A DNA stretch of 64,000 bases from Rhodococcoides kroppenstedtii (lineage in GTDB: Bacteria > Actinomycetota > Actinomycetes > Mycobacteriales > Mycobacteriaceae). The DNA is taken from positions 186,001-250,000 of the forward strand of contig NZ_FOJN01000004.1 of the NCBI RefSeq assembly GCF_900111805.1. Direction: 5' to 3'. How positions within the stretch are numbered: position 1 is the first letter of the stretch; every line of letters begins with the position of its first letter. Made by a program: the position numbers and the translations under genes. The notes beneath the pieces are model-generated. The model was not told the DNA's origin. It ran no database searches and saw only the letters and a program-made list of their open reading frames with translations. Below are positions 34,776 through 43,290 of the stretch, piece by piece.

Positions 34776-35615
34776 TCAGCCACGCGCCAGCGACCGGCGC
34801 CGCCGCACGACGGCCATGACCTCGTCGGCGACCGCATCGGGGGTCGCCAACACGGTCGCGACCGAGTACCTCAGCACCAACCACCCGTCGAGCACGAGGG
34901 CGTTCTGACGTTTCCGGTCGCTGGTGAACACCGCTGCCGCAGTGTGGAATTCGCGTCCGTCCACTTCCACGATCACGCGGGCTCGTCGGCAGACGAGGTC
35001 TCCGTAGAACGGGCCGACGGCGGCGTTGATCTCCATTCGGAAGGACCGGGCCGAGAGGGTTCGCGCCAGTAGCCGCTCGGCTTCGGACAGCGTTCCCGGG
35101 CAGGCGCGTCGGAGTTCCTCACGCAGGACCCGCATTCCGGCCTTGCCGCGGGCCTCGTCGCACAGGGCGGCCAGCGTGCGCCACTGAATCTTCAGGCTGA
35201 GCGCCCGGTCGATGATCTTCTGAAAATCCCGTCGGCTACGAGTGGTCGCCAGATCGAGGATCGCGTGCTCCGGAGACACGAGGGGAATGTCACCGAGCAG
35301 TCGAACGTCGGTCAGGAGGCGTCGGTGAATGCGGACCCACGGCGGTCCACCCGCCGTCCCGGACGGGGGAACGGTGGCGTGGACCAGGTCGGGTTCGTCG
35401 TCCACCAGGCCCCACCACCAGGCGGCGGTGTCGTGGCTGAGGACGGCGTCCGGCTTCCAGAGGACGACTGCTTCACAGCGTCCGCGATAATCGGGAGGCT
35501 CGGTGGAGTACACCCCGGGGAGCAGGCGGTGCAACGTCCCCCTGGCCACCCGCCGGTGGACGGTGGATTGATGCAGCCCTCCGGCGACGAGTTGAGCTCT
35601 GGTGACGACCCCCAT
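34776..35615 (-). CDS. DUF559 / AbiEi-like N-terminal domain protein
   Basis: A 279-residue protein. The N-terminal winged-helix part, MGVVTRAQLVAGGLHQSTVHRRVARG, is like AbiEi-type antitoxin regulators. The C-terminal third carries a restriction-endonuclease-like DUF559 core: VCRRARVIVEVDGREFHTAAAVFTSDRKRQNAL with the E-V-D metal site and a following R-D-R-K-R. Such proteins are scattered in many copies in actinobacterial genomes; no function is settled. ATG 35615 starts at the conserved helix, though an upstream in-frame start at 35684 exists. Two 74-bp palindromes flank the gene closely. Confidence 0.75.
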   Translation of the reverse strand: MGVVTRAQLVAGGLHQSTVHRRVARGTLHRLLPGVYSTEPPDYRGRCEAVVLWKPDAVLSHDTAAWWWGLVDDEPDLVHATVPPSGTAGGPPWVRIHRRLLTDVRLLGDIPLVSPEHAILDLATTRSRRDFQKIIDRALSLKIQWRTLAALCDEARGKAGMRVLREELRRACPGTLSEAERLLARTLSARSFRMEINAAVGPFYGDLVCRRARVIVEVDGREFHTAAAVFTSDRKRQNALVLDGWLVLRYSVATVLATPDAVADEVMAVVRRRRSLARG

Positions 35616-35729
35616 GACCGAAGTGTGCTGCAGCGCTCGGGGCGCGAGGCCGCTCGTGTCGGAGCCCGGGGATGGTGCGACCACTGTCCCCGGGGCGCAG
35701 CAGAGGGGGTTGCGTGCCGCGGACTACAC

Positions 35730-35803
35730 GCGAGTTCTGCCACACGATCGGGGCGCGGTCCGCGAATCCGCGGAACCGGTGACGATTCTGCGGGAGAACT
35801 CGC
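35730..35803. repeat. Long imperfect palindrome, right copy bracketing DUF559 gene
   Basis: The left arm (35730-35750) and right arm (35783-35803) pair in 17 of 21 positions around a 32-nt centre. It ends 5 nt before the stop of the minus-strand mpaB-like gene, so it may also act as that gene's terminator. Confidence 0.8.
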
Positions 35804-35807
35804 GCGG

Positions 35808-36725
35808 TCAGCGGCCGGGAACGTAGTGCCGGGGGCTGTCCCGCCGGTCCGGCAGGGGGAGGTTGCGGTCCGGGGTCTCGGGCAGGGGCGCGTCGGCGGG
35901 GAGCCGCCCGGCGGCGCGGTCGACGCCGGCTCGGGCGCGGGGGTGCAGGCGACGGCGGGTGGGGACGAGGCGGAAGGCCAACTTGACGGCACGGCAGACG
36001 CGGCGGAACCAGCGCTCGTCGGCCTCGGACCAGCTGTAGCCCAACAATTCTCGGACCGAGGGGTCGTAGAGCCCGACGGTCAGACGCACGGCGGACCGCG
36101 CGACGGCCGGCCGCAGCAGGGCCCACACGCGGGCCGGCAGCCAGGGCAGGAACGGTGGGCGCGGGAGCTCGGAGAGGTCCAGCACCACGCGGGCCGCGGG
36201 CGTGTTCTCGAGCACCTCGCGGCACATGTAGTCCCAGTAGCGTTGGAAGTCCGCGCGGGTGGCGGGGACGGGGCGCATGCTCATGCCGTACAGGGCGTAC
36301 CACTGCCGGTGTTCGGTGAAGAGCTGTTCGTGCTGCGCCTCGGTGAGTCCGCCCATGAAGTACTCCGCGGTCCGCAGTGTGCCGACGTAGAAGGTCGCGT
36401 GCGCCCAGTAGAAGGTGTCGGGGTCGAGCGCGTGGTAGCGGCGTCCGTGGGCGTCGAACCCGCTGATGTCGTTGTGGTAGCGACGTATTCGCGCCGCGGT
36501 GTCGACCGCGCGGGCACCGTCGAAGACCACCCCGCCGATCGGATAGAGCGAGCGCATGATCCGCTCCCACCGCTCGAGTTCGAAGGTGGAGTGTTCGGTG
36601 ACCGCGGCGCCGAGGCCGGGGTGCATGTTCTGCATCGACCCGGCCCAGGGCCCCTGCAGCATGCCGCGCCAATCGCCGAAGTACCGCCACGTGAGCGAGT
36701 CCGGCCCGAGCGGCTGACTACACAT
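35808..36725 (-). CDS. MpaB family oxygenase (DUF2236)
   Basis: A 305-residue all-helical haem-dependent oxygenase-like protein. Family segments are LTWRYFGDWRGMLQGPWAGSM, MHPGLGAAVTEHS, RRYHNDISGFDAHG and the PDTFYWAHATFYVG His motif, plus GYSWSEADERWFRRVCR. Relatives include the latex-clearing protein Lcp and fungal MpaB, which cleave C=C bonds; the substrate here is unknown. The C-terminus is Arg/Pro-rich. TACGGT lies 6 nt before the ATG. It is divergent from a TetR gene that may control it. Confidence 0.85.
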   Translation of the reverse strand: MCSQPLGPDSLTWRYFGDWRGMLQGPWAGSMQNMHPGLGAAVTEHSTFELERWERIMRSLYPIGGVVFDGARAVDTAARIRRYHNDISGFDAHGRRYHALDPDTFYWAHATFYVGTLRTAEYFMGGLTEAQHEQLFTEHRQWYALYGMSMRPVPATRADFQRYWDYMCREVLENTPAARVVLDLSELPRPPFLPWLPARVWALLRPAVARSAVRLTVGLYDPSVRELLGYSWSEADERWFRRVCRAVKLAFRLVPTRRRLHPRARAGVDRAAGRLPADAPLPETPDRNLPLPDRRDSPRHYVPGR

Positions 36726-36731
36726 GTTGTC

Positions 36732-36741
36732 ACCGTAGAGT
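36732..36741. promoter_or_regulatory. Overlapping divergent -10 elements of mpaB-like and tetR genes
   Basis: TACGGT (minus, 36732-36737) ends 6 nt before the mpaB-like ATG. TAGAGT (plus, 36736-36741) overlaps it and faces the tetR gene. Confidence 0.35.
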
Positions 36742-36762
36742 CGGTGCGCACGGCCGTCAACG

Positions 36763-37350
36763 GTGAGGACGAGAGTGGACCTGGAGGCGAGACGCGCGCG
36801 CCGACGCGAGGCGTTGCTGGCCGCGGGCGTGGAGCTGCTCGGGGCGGCCGAGGGGCCGTCGGTGAGTGTGCGTGCCGTCTGTTCGCGCGCGGGCCTCACC
36901 GAGCGGTACTTCTACGAGAACTTCACCGACCGCGATGCCTTCGTGCGGGAGGTCTACGCCCTGGTGGCCGACCGGGCGCAGCAAGCGCTGGTCGCCGCGG
37001 TCGGGCGGGCGCGTCGACCGTCGGAGCGGGCGCGCCGGGCCGTGCACGCCTTCACCGACCTGGTGCTGGACCGGCCCGAGTACGGCCGCGTGCTGCTGTC
37101 CGCCCCGTTCGGCGACGGTGCGCTCGGCCGCATCGGCACGCGCACCGTGCCGCACTTCGTGGCTCTCGTGGAGGCGCAGCTGCCGAGGGAGACGGACGCC
37201 GCGACCAGAACGCTGACGGCCACCGCCGTGGTGGGCGCGCTGACCTCGCTCTTCACCGCGTTCCTGGACGGTGACCTGCCCGTCGACCGCGCCCGCTTCA
37301 CCGAGCACTGCGTCGCCGTGGTTGCCGCCGCGGGCCGCGGGGAATGGTGA
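36763..37350 (+). CDS. TetR family transcriptional regulator
   Basis: A 195-residue repressor-type protein. The N-terminal helix-turn-helix reads RREALLAAGVELLGAAE, SVSVRAVCSRAGLTERYFYE and NFTDRDAFVREVY, the canonical TetR layout. The rest is a helical ligand domain. It is separated from the divergent oxygenase gene by only 37 bp and its stop overlaps the hydrolase start by 7 nt, so it probably controls both. The ligand is unknown. Confidence 0.88.
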   Translation: MRTRVDLEARRARRREALLAAGVELLGAAEGPSVSVRAVCSRAGLTERYFYENFTDRDAFVREVYALVADRAQQALVAAVGRARRPSERARRAVHAFTDLVLDRPEYGRVLLSAPFGDGALGRIGTRTVPHFVALVEAQLPRETDAATRTLTATAVVGALTSLFTAFLDGDLPVDRARFTEHCVAVVAAAGRGEW

Positions 37351-38234
37351 CGAGCATGGTGGCTGCGGGCGTCCTCGACATCGCGTTCGACCGGTACGGC
37401 GATCCGTCGGGCCGGCCGGTGGTCCTGCTCCACGGCTTTCCCTACGACACCCGCTCGTACGACGACGTGGCCCGCCTCCTCGCCGAGTCCGGTCACGACG
37501 TCGTGGTCCCGTACCTGCGCGGCTTCGGCGCCACCCGGTTCCTGGACGACGCCACCCCGCGCTCCGGGGAGCAGGCGGCGCTGGCGCACGACCTGCGAGA
37601 GCTGATCGCCTCCCTGGGTCTGGACCGCCCGATCGTGGCGGGCTACGACTGGGGCGGCCGGGCCGCGTGCGCGGTGGCCGCGCTGTGGCCCGACGAGGTG
37701 TCGGGCCTGGTCAGCGCGTCCGGCTATCTGATCCAGGCGGGCGCACTCGCGACGCCGGCACCGCCGCACCTGGAGAAGCGGTACTGGTATCAGTACTACC
37801 TCCATTCGGAGCGGGGTCGGGCAGGATTGACCGCCTACCGTGCCGAGATCGCCCAGACGTTGTGGACGGACTGGTCGCCGACGTGGCGGTTCGGCGACTC
37901 CGAATTCGCCGCCACGGCATCGTCGTTCGACAATCCGGACTTCGTGGACGTCGTCGTGCACAGCTATCGGCACCGGCACGGGATGGCCGAGGGGGACCCG
38001 GCGTACGCGGCGACGCAGGAGCGCCTGGCGGCGGGTCCGTCGATCGACGTCCCTACGGTGGTGCTCGATCCCACGGAGGACACCGTCGTCGCGCTCTACG
38101 GGACTCTCGATCACGCCCGGCACTTCACGCACCTCGTCGACGTGCGCGAACTGGACTGCGGTCACAACCCGCCGCAGGAACTGCCCGGCCGGTTCGCGGA
38201 CGCGATTCGTGCTCTCGACGAGTCGCTGACCTAG
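37344..38234 (+). CDS. Alpha/beta hydrolase, epoxide-hydrolase-like
   Basis: A 296-residue hydrolase. The oxyanion-hole motif is VVLLHGFPYDTRSYDD. The nucleophile elbow GYDWGGRAA carries Asp, not Ser, as in epoxide hydrolases and dehalogenases. The general-base region ends in LDCGHNPPQELPGRF with the catalytic His. A cap-domain region contains RYWYQYYLHSERGRAG. ATG 37344 overlaps the tetR stop; ATG 37356 is an alternative. The substrate is unknown. Confidence 0.87.
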   Translation: MVTSMVAAGVLDIAFDRYGDPSGRPVVLLHGFPYDTRSYDDVARLLAESGHDVVVPYLRGFGATRFLDDATPRSGEQAALAHDLRELIASLGLDRPIVAGYDWGGRAACAVAALWPDEVSGLVSASGYLIQAGALATPAPPHLEKRYWYQYYLHSERGRAGLTAYRAEIAQTLWTDWSPTWRFGDSEFAATASSFDNPDFVDVVVHSYRHRHGMAEGDPAYAATQERLAAGPSIDVPTVVLDPTEDTVVALYGTLDHARHFTHLVDVRELDCGHNPPQELPGRFADAIRALDESLT

Positions 38235-38237
38235 GCT
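38232..38237 (+). promoter_or_regulatory. -10 hexamer for leaderless LigD-Pol-like mRNA
   Basis: TAGGCT ends 6 nt before the ATG at 38244 and overlaps the hydrolase stop. Confidence 0.4.
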
Positions 38238-38243
38238 CGGGCG

Positions 38244-39194
38244 ATGGCGGCGTCTCCGGCGATCGAGTTCGAGGTGGGCGGCCGCACGGTGCGGGTGTCC
38301 AATCCCGATCGTGTCTATTTCCCGGCCAGCGGGGCCACCAAGCGCGACCTCGTGGAGTACTACCTGTCGGTGGGCGACGGCATCGTCACCGCGCTGCGCG
38401 AGCGTCCCTGCATGCTGCACCGATTTCCCGACGGCCTCGCGGGCGAGAAGGTGCACCAGAAGCGGTTGCCCCGCGGTGCCCCGGACTGGATGGAGACGGT
38501 GCGGGTGACGTTCCCGCGGTACAACCGCACCGCGGACGAGCTCTGCGTGACCGAGTTGGCGCACGTGATCTGGGCGGTGCAGATGTCCACCGTCGAGTTC
38601 CATCCGTGGAACAGCCGTCGGGCGGACGTGGAGAGCCCCGACGAGTGGCGGATCGACCTCGATCCCATGCCCGAGTGCTCGTTCGACCGGGTGCGGCGGG
38701 TGGCGGGGGTGGTCCACGAGGTGCTGGACGAGCTCGGCGCCGTGGGCTGGCCGAAGACTTCCGGTGGTCACGGGCTGCATGTCTACGTGCGGATTCGGCC
38801 GGACTGGGGATTCGGCGACGTGCGTCGGGCCGCATTGGCATTCGCCCGCGAGGTGGAACGACGTGCTCCCGACGACGTGACGACGACGTGGTGGCGCAAG
38901 GACCGGGACCCGTCGAAGGTCTTCCTGGACTTCAATCAGAACGCCCGCGATCACACCATCGCGTGTGCGTACTCGGTGCGCGGCACCGAGCGGGCGACGG
39001 TGTCGACGCCGGTGCGGTGGGACGAGATTCCCGAGGTCTCACCCGACGACTTCACGATGCACACGGTGCCCGCGCGGTTCGCCGAGCTGGGCGACCTGCA
39101 CGCGGGGATCGACGACGCGGTGTACGACCTCCGGCCCTTGGTCGAGTGGGCGGAGCGGGACGAGCGGGCGGGACTGCACACCCCCGAGGAGTGA
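38244..39194 (+). CDS. Stand-alone LigD-type polymerase (AEP primase family)
   Basis: A 316-residue archaeo-eukaryotic primase-type polymerase, the PolDom of LigD without ligase or nuclease. Motif I is EWRIDLDPMP with the metal-binding DxD, motif II is TSGGHGLHVYV, and motif III is VFLDFNQNARDHTIACAYS. An N-terminal NPDRVYFPASGATKRDLVEYY is also typical. Mycobacteria encode similar stand-alone PolD proteins, which fill or extend DNA with ribonucleotides during repair. No ku gene is nearby. TAGGCT lies 6 nt upstream of the ATG. Confidence 0.92.
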   Translation: MAASPAIEFEVGGRTVRVSNPDRVYFPASGATKRDLVEYYLSVGDGIVTALRERPCMLHRFPDGLAGEKVHQKRLPRGAPDWMETVRVTFPRYNRTADELCVTELAHVIWAVQMSTVEFHPWNSRRADVESPDEWRIDLDPMPECSFDRVRRVAGVVHEVLDELGAVGWPKTSGGHGLHVYVRIRPDWGFGDVRRAALAFAREVERRAPDDVTTTWWRKDRDPSKVFLDFNQNARDHTIACAYSVRGTERATVSTPVRWDEIPEVSPDDFTMHTVPARFAELGDLHAGIDDAVYDLRPLVEWAERDERAGLHTPEE

Positions 39195-39464
39195 GATCGG
39201 CACGTCGCGAACCGGGCGTACTCACGCGTCCTCGGCGCGATCGTCGTGACCCCTCACCAGCGCGTTCGGTCTGTTTTCGTCATCCGTTCGGACGGTTCTT
39301 CGACCCGTAACCAGGCGCATAACCTGTTTATGTGGCAGAATGCGTACGAATCGTACAAATGCAGTCATGCGATTCGTTACGGCGTCGGGGGATGCGAACG
39401 GGTCCGGGTCACGACGCCGGGCGGGCACGTGTCGTGAGAAGCCACCGACTGCCGTCCCGAAGGA
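39195..39464. promoter_or_regulatory. AT-richer leader of the sugar cluster
   Basis: No gene is supported in these 270 bp. A 13-bp perfect palindrome GTACGAATCGTAC lies at 39344-39356. ACGAATCG (39346-39353) also pairs with CGATTCGT (39370-39377) across a 16-nt loop. TGTTTATGTGGCAG (39325-39338) precedes them, and CGTAACC/CATAACC repeats lie near 39305-39324. The stretch is less GC-rich than the flanks and probably holds the cluster promoter. Confidence 0.45.
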
Positions 39465-40751
39465 ATGCCGAAAGTGCTGTGTCGCCTCTGCGGGTCGCGT
39501 GACCTCGAGAGCGTCCTCGACCTGGGTGCCACCCCGCCGTGCGAATCGTTCCTCACGGCGGACCGCCTCGACGATCCCGAGCCCACCTACCCCCTCCACG
39601 TCCGCGTCTGCCGCGACTGTCTGCTGGTGCAGATCCCGGCCCTGGTCAGCCCGGACGACACCTTCACCGAGTACGCGTACTTCTCGTCCTTCTCGTCGAG
39701 TTGGGTCGAGCACGCTCGCCGTTTCGTCGACGAGGCGGCCGAGCGGATGGCCCTCGGGGTGCGCGACGACGCCTTCGTGGTGGAGGTGGCCAGCAACGAC
39801 GGCTACCTGCTCCGGAACGTCGTCGAGCGTGGAATCCGGTGTCTGGGAATCGAACCCAGCGTCAACGTCGGTGCCGCGGCACGCGACGCGGGGGTCCCCA
39901 CCGAGACGTCGTTCCTGAACCCGGAGACCGCCGCCCGAGTGCGGGCGGACCACGGGCCCGCGTCGATGGTGGTGGCCAACAACGTCTACGCCCACATTCC
40001 CGACGTCCGCGGTTTCACCGAGGGGCTGCGCACGCTGGTGGCGGACGACGGGCTCGTCTCCATCGAGGTGCACCACGCACTGAAGCTCGTGGCCGAGGCG
40101 CAGTTCGACACCGTCTACCACGAGCACTTCCAGTACTGGACGGTGCTCACGGCCATGCGCGCCCTGGAGAAGGGCGACCTGACGGTGATCGACGTCGAGT
40201 CGCTGCCGACGCACGGTGGATCGATCCGCCTGTGGGCGACACCGTCCGCGAACGCCGGCCCGCCCAGTGAGCGCACCCTGGAGATCCTGGCGGAGGAGCG
40301 ACGGGCCGGTCTGCACGCGGTGGAGGGTTACCGCGGCCTTGAGTCCGCCGCCCGCGATGCGCGCGCCGCCGTACTGGGGTTCCTGCTGGAGTGCCGTCGT
40401 CGGGGCGAGCGCGTGGTCGGCTACGGCGCACCGGGCAAGGGCAACACGCTCCTCAACTACTGCGGCGTCCGCCCCGACCTGCTCGAGTACACCGTCGACC
40501 GGAACCCGTACAAGCACGGCCGCTTCACCCCGGGCACCCGCATCCCGATCCACCATCCGGATCGGATCGCGGCCGACCGCCCCGACGTGGTGCTGGTGCT
40601 GCCGTGGAACCTCGAGCGCGAGCTCACCGACCAACTGCGATACGTCGGCGAGTGGGGCGGCCGGGTGGTCTTCCCGCTGCCGACCCTGCACACCGCCGAT
40701 CTCTCCCGCGTCACCCTGCCCACCGACGAGCCCGTGGAGGCACTGTCATGA
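39465..40751 (+). CDS. SAM-dependent C-methyltransferase, NDP-sugar type
   Basis: A 428-residue three-part methyltransferase of the TylC3/NovU kind. The N-terminal zinc-binding part has CRLCGS and VCRDCLLVQ. The central SAM-binding core reads VVEVASNDGYLLRNVVERG, with ASMVVANNVYAHIPDV later. The C-terminal part has VVGYGAPGKGNTLLNYCG and ELPWN-like LPWNLERELTDQL. The family adds a methyl carbon to keto-deoxysugar nucleotides. First gene of the cluster; its stop overlaps the nucleotidyltransferase start by 4 nt. Confidence 0.9.
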   Translation: MPKVLCRLCGSRDLESVLDLGATPPCESFLTADRLDDPEPTYPLHVRVCRDCLLVQIPALVSPDDTFTEYAYFSSFSSSWVEHARRFVDEAAERMALGVRDDAFVVEVASNDGYLLRNVVERGIRCLGIEPSVNVGAAARDAGVPTETSFLNPETAARVRADHGPASMVVANNVYAHIPDVRGFTEGLRTLVADDGLVSIEVHHALKLVAEAQFDTVYHEHFQYWTVLTAMRALEKGDLTVIDVESLPTHGGSIRLWATPSANAGPPSERTLEILAEERRAGLHAVEGYRGLESAARDARAAVLGFLLECRRRGERVVGYGAPGKGNTLLNYCGVRPDLLEYTVDRNPYKHGRFTPGTRIPIHHPDRIAADRPDVVLVLPWNLERELTDQLRYVGEWGGRVVFPLPTLHTADLSRVTLPTDEPVEALS

Positions 40752-41548
40752 AGGTCGTTCTGTTCTGCGGCGGATACGGCATGCGGATGCGCAACGGGGA
40801 CGGGGACACCATCCCCAAGCCCCTGCAGATGGTCGGTCCGCGACCCCTGCTCTGGCACATCATGAAGTACTACGCGCACTACGGGCACACGGAGTTCGTC
40901 CTGTGCCTGGGCTACGGCGCCGCGGCCATCAAGCAGTTCTTCCTCGACTACCACGAGGAGGAGTCCAACGACTTCGTGCTGCGCGACGGCAAGGTGGAGC
41001 TGCTGGCCACCGACATGAGCGACTGGTCGATCACGTTCGTCGACACGGGTGTCGAGTCGCCGATCGGCGAGCGTCTGCGCCGGGTGCGCGAGCACCTCGG
41101 GGACGACGAGTACTTCCTGGCCAACTACTCGGACGTGCTGACCGACGCCCCGCTCGACACGATGATCGAGAAGTACCACGCGTCGGGTGCGGTGGCGTCG
41201 ATGTTGGTGGTGCCGCCGCAGTCGAGTTTCCACTGCGTGGACGTGTCGGAGGCCGGCGAGATCAAGGAGATCGTGCCGGTCAGCCGATTCCCGATCTGGG
41301 AGAACGGCGGGTATTTCGTCCTCAGCCAGGCCGTGTTCGACCACATCCCACCGGGCGGCGATCTGGTGGGCGACGCGTGCATGGCGCTCGCCGGCCGGGG
41401 GGAGCTGTTCGGCTACCGCCACGACGGCTTCTGGAAGCCCGCCGACACGTTCAAGGAGCGCGCGGAACTCGACCTCGACTACGGACGCGGCATCCGCCCG
41501 TGGGCCGTGTGGGAGCGATCCGCACGGGCGTCCGCCGACGTCGCATGA
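40748..41548 (+). CDS. Sugar-1-phosphate nucleotidyltransferase (RfbF-like)
   Basis: A 266-residue enzyme that activates a sugar 1-phosphate, most like glucose-1-phosphate cytidylyltransferase. It opens with VVLFCGGYGMRMRNGDGDTIPKPLQMVG, the nucleotide-binding signature with RMR and PKP. WHIMKYYAHYG, the metal-side ANYSDVLTDAP, NGGYFVLSQAVFDHI and DGFWKPADTFKER also match RfbF. The start overlaps the methyltransferase gene and the stop overlaps the PIG-L gene by 4 nt each. Confidence 0.88.
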   Translation: MKVVLFCGGYGMRMRNGDGDTIPKPLQMVGPRPLLWHIMKYYAHYGHTEFVLCLGYGAAAIKQFFLDYHEEESNDFVLRDGKVELLATDMSDWSITFVDTGVESPIGERLRRVREHLGDDEYFLANYSDVLTDAPLDTMIEKYHASGAVASMLVVPPQSSFHCVDVSEAGEIKEIVPVSRFPIWENGGYFVLSQAVFDHIPPGGDLVGDACMALAGRGELFGYRHDGFWKPADTFKERAELDLDYGRGIRPWAVWERSARASADVA

Positions 41549-42213
41549 TCACGCTCTCACCGGGGCCGATTCGATCGGTGGCCGTGGTGGGCGCCCATCC
41601 CGACGACATCGCGATCGGCGCGGGCGGCACCCTGTTGACGCTCTGCGCGTCGTCGGTCACCGAGGTCCACGCCCTGGTGCTCACCGGTGGCGGAACCGAC
41701 CGTGAGGACGAGGAACGGGCCGCGTTGGCGGACTTCTGTTCCGGCGCCACGGTGCACCTCACGGTGCTCGGCGTGCCGGACGGGCGGTCACCGCAGCACT
41801 GGAACACAGTGAAGGAGGGCCTCGAGGCGTTCCGACGCACGTGCGAGCCGGACCTGGTGCTCGCCCCCCAGCGTGCGGACGCGCACCAGGATCACCGCCT
41901 GCTCGCGGAACTGGTGCCCACCACGTTCCGGAATCACCTGGTGTTGGGCTACGAGATCGTCAAGTGGGAATCGGACCTGCCGAGCACTCCGGTCCTGATT
42001 CCGTTGCAGGACAGCGTGGCTCGGCGCAAGGTCGAGCTGCTGGCGGCGCACTACCGCTCGCAGCACGGCCACGACTGGTACGACGACGAGACCTTCCTCG
42101 CGGTGGCGCGGCTCCGGGGCGTGCAGTGCCGTAGCCGGTACGCGGAGGGATTCGTCGTGGAGAAGATGCTGCTGACCGTCGGCGGCGCAGGACATTTCGA
42201 GGTGGAGCGGTAA
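41545..42213 (+). CDS. PIG-L family deacetylase
   Basis: A 222-residue zinc-dependent N-deacetylase of the GlcNAc-PI/MshB/LmbE fold. The metal motif AHPDDIAIGAGGTL and the second ligand segment RADAHQDHRLLAELVP are intact, and a TGGGTDRE loop is present. In a sugar cluster it probably deacetylates an acetamido sugar or sugar nucleotide. It is coupled to both neighbours: a 4-nt overlap upstream and TAATG downstream. Confidence 0.87.
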   Translation: MITLSPGPIRSVAVVGAHPDDIAIGAGGTLLTLCASSVTEVHALVLTGGGTDREDEERAALADFCSGATVHLTVLGVPDGRSPQHWNTVKEGLEAFRRTCEPDLVLAPQRADAHQDHRLLAELVPTTFRNHLVLGYEIVKWESDLPSTPVLIPLQDSVARRKVELLAAHYRSQHGHDWYDDETFLAVARLRGVQCRSRYAEGFVVEKMLLTVGGAGHFEVER

Positions 42214-43274
42214 TGCACGTACTCGTCACCGGACATCAGGGGTATCTCGGCACGGTCATGGTGCCGCTGCTCATCGAACGCGGTCACACCGTGGTCGGTC
42301 TCGACACGGGCTGGTTCGCCGACTGTGTCCTCGGCCCGGCGCCGGCGGAACCCGACGTGCTGCGGCTCGATCTGCGGGACGTGACCGTCGACCACCTTGG
42401 GGGATTCGACGCCGTCGTCCATCTCGCGGCGTTGTCCAACGACCCCCTCGGCACGCTGGCTCCGGACATCACGCACGACATCAATCACCATGCGTCCGTG
42501 CGGCTCGCGCGCGCGGCCAAGGACGCCGGGGTGGAGCGATTCCTGTACGCGTCGACCTGCTCGGTGTACGGCGCCGCCGGCGCGGACGCCGTCACCGAGG
42601 ACGCCCCGCTGCGTCCGCTCACGCCGTACGCGGTGAGCAAGGTGCGCGTCGAGGACGACGTCGCCGCGCTGGCCGACGAGGGTTTCACTCCGGTGTTCCT
42701 GCGCAACGCCACGGCGTTCGGCTTCTCGCCTCGGCTGCGGGCGGACATCGTGGTCAACGACCTCACGGCGTCGGCCGTGCTCACCGGCCGGGTGGTGGTG
42801 AAGTCCGACGGCACCCCGTGGCGTCCACTGGTGCACGCGCGCGACATCGCGGCCGCGTTCGCTGCGGCTCTCGAGGCGCCTGCAGCGCGGGTGCGGGGTC
42901 GGGCGCTGAACATCGGGACCGAGGCCAACAACGTCACCGTCGCGCAGATCGCGGAGACGGTCGCCGAGGTGACGGGAGCGGAGGTGGTGATCACCGGCGA
43001 GTACGGAGCGGACCCGCGCTCGTACCGGGTGGACTTCTCCGCGGCGCGTCGGATCCTGCCGGAGTTCGTGGCCCACTGGGGCATTCGCGACGGCGCGGTG
43101 GAGTTGGCCGAGTCGTACCGGCGCCACGGTCTCACGGCGGACGCTCTGTCGAACCGCTTCACGCGTCTGGCGCGCATCACCGAACTCCAGCGCGTCGGCG
43201 AACTCGACGCGACCTTGCATCGCACCGCCGCGGCGACATTGCATCGCACCGCGATGGCGGCGCGCCATGGCTGA
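42213..43274 (+). CDS. NAD-dependent sugar nucleotide epimerase/dehydratase
   Basis: A 353-residue extended short-chain dehydrogenase. The cofactor loop VTGHQGYLGTVMVPLL is the GxxGxxG type with Gln/Gly changes. The chain AAVVHLAALSNDPLG, the catalytic Ser region ASTCSVYGAAG, and YAVSK with the Tyr/Lys pair are all present. LNIGTEANNVTVAQIAETVA lies in the C-terminal domain. The last 25 residues contain a duplicated ATLHRTA unit and look dispensable. The exact sugar substrate is unknown. Confidence 0.86.
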   Translation: MHVLVTGHQGYLGTVMVPLLIERGHTVVGLDTGWFADCVLGPAPAEPDVLRLDLRDVTVDHLGGFDAVVHLAALSNDPLGTLAPDITHDINHHASVRLARAAKDAGVERFLYASTCSVYGAAGADAVTEDAPLRPLTPYAVSKVRVEDDVAALADEGFTPVFLRNATAFGFSPRLRADIVVNDLTASAVLTGRVVVKSDGTPWRPLVHARDIAAAFAAALEAPAARVRGRALNIGTEANNVTVAQIAETVAEVTGAEVVITGEYGADPRSYRVDFSAARRILPEFVAHWGIRDGAVELAESYRRHGLTADALSNRFTRLARITELQRVGELDATLHRTAAATLHRTAMAARHG

Positions 43275-43290
43275 CCCGAGGCCGCACCGG

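Noticed and set aside
34776..35615. Insertion sequence transposase
   Set aside because: The protein has no DDE or HUH motif; it is a DUF559/AbiEi-like protein, and no target duplication could be identified at the palindromes.
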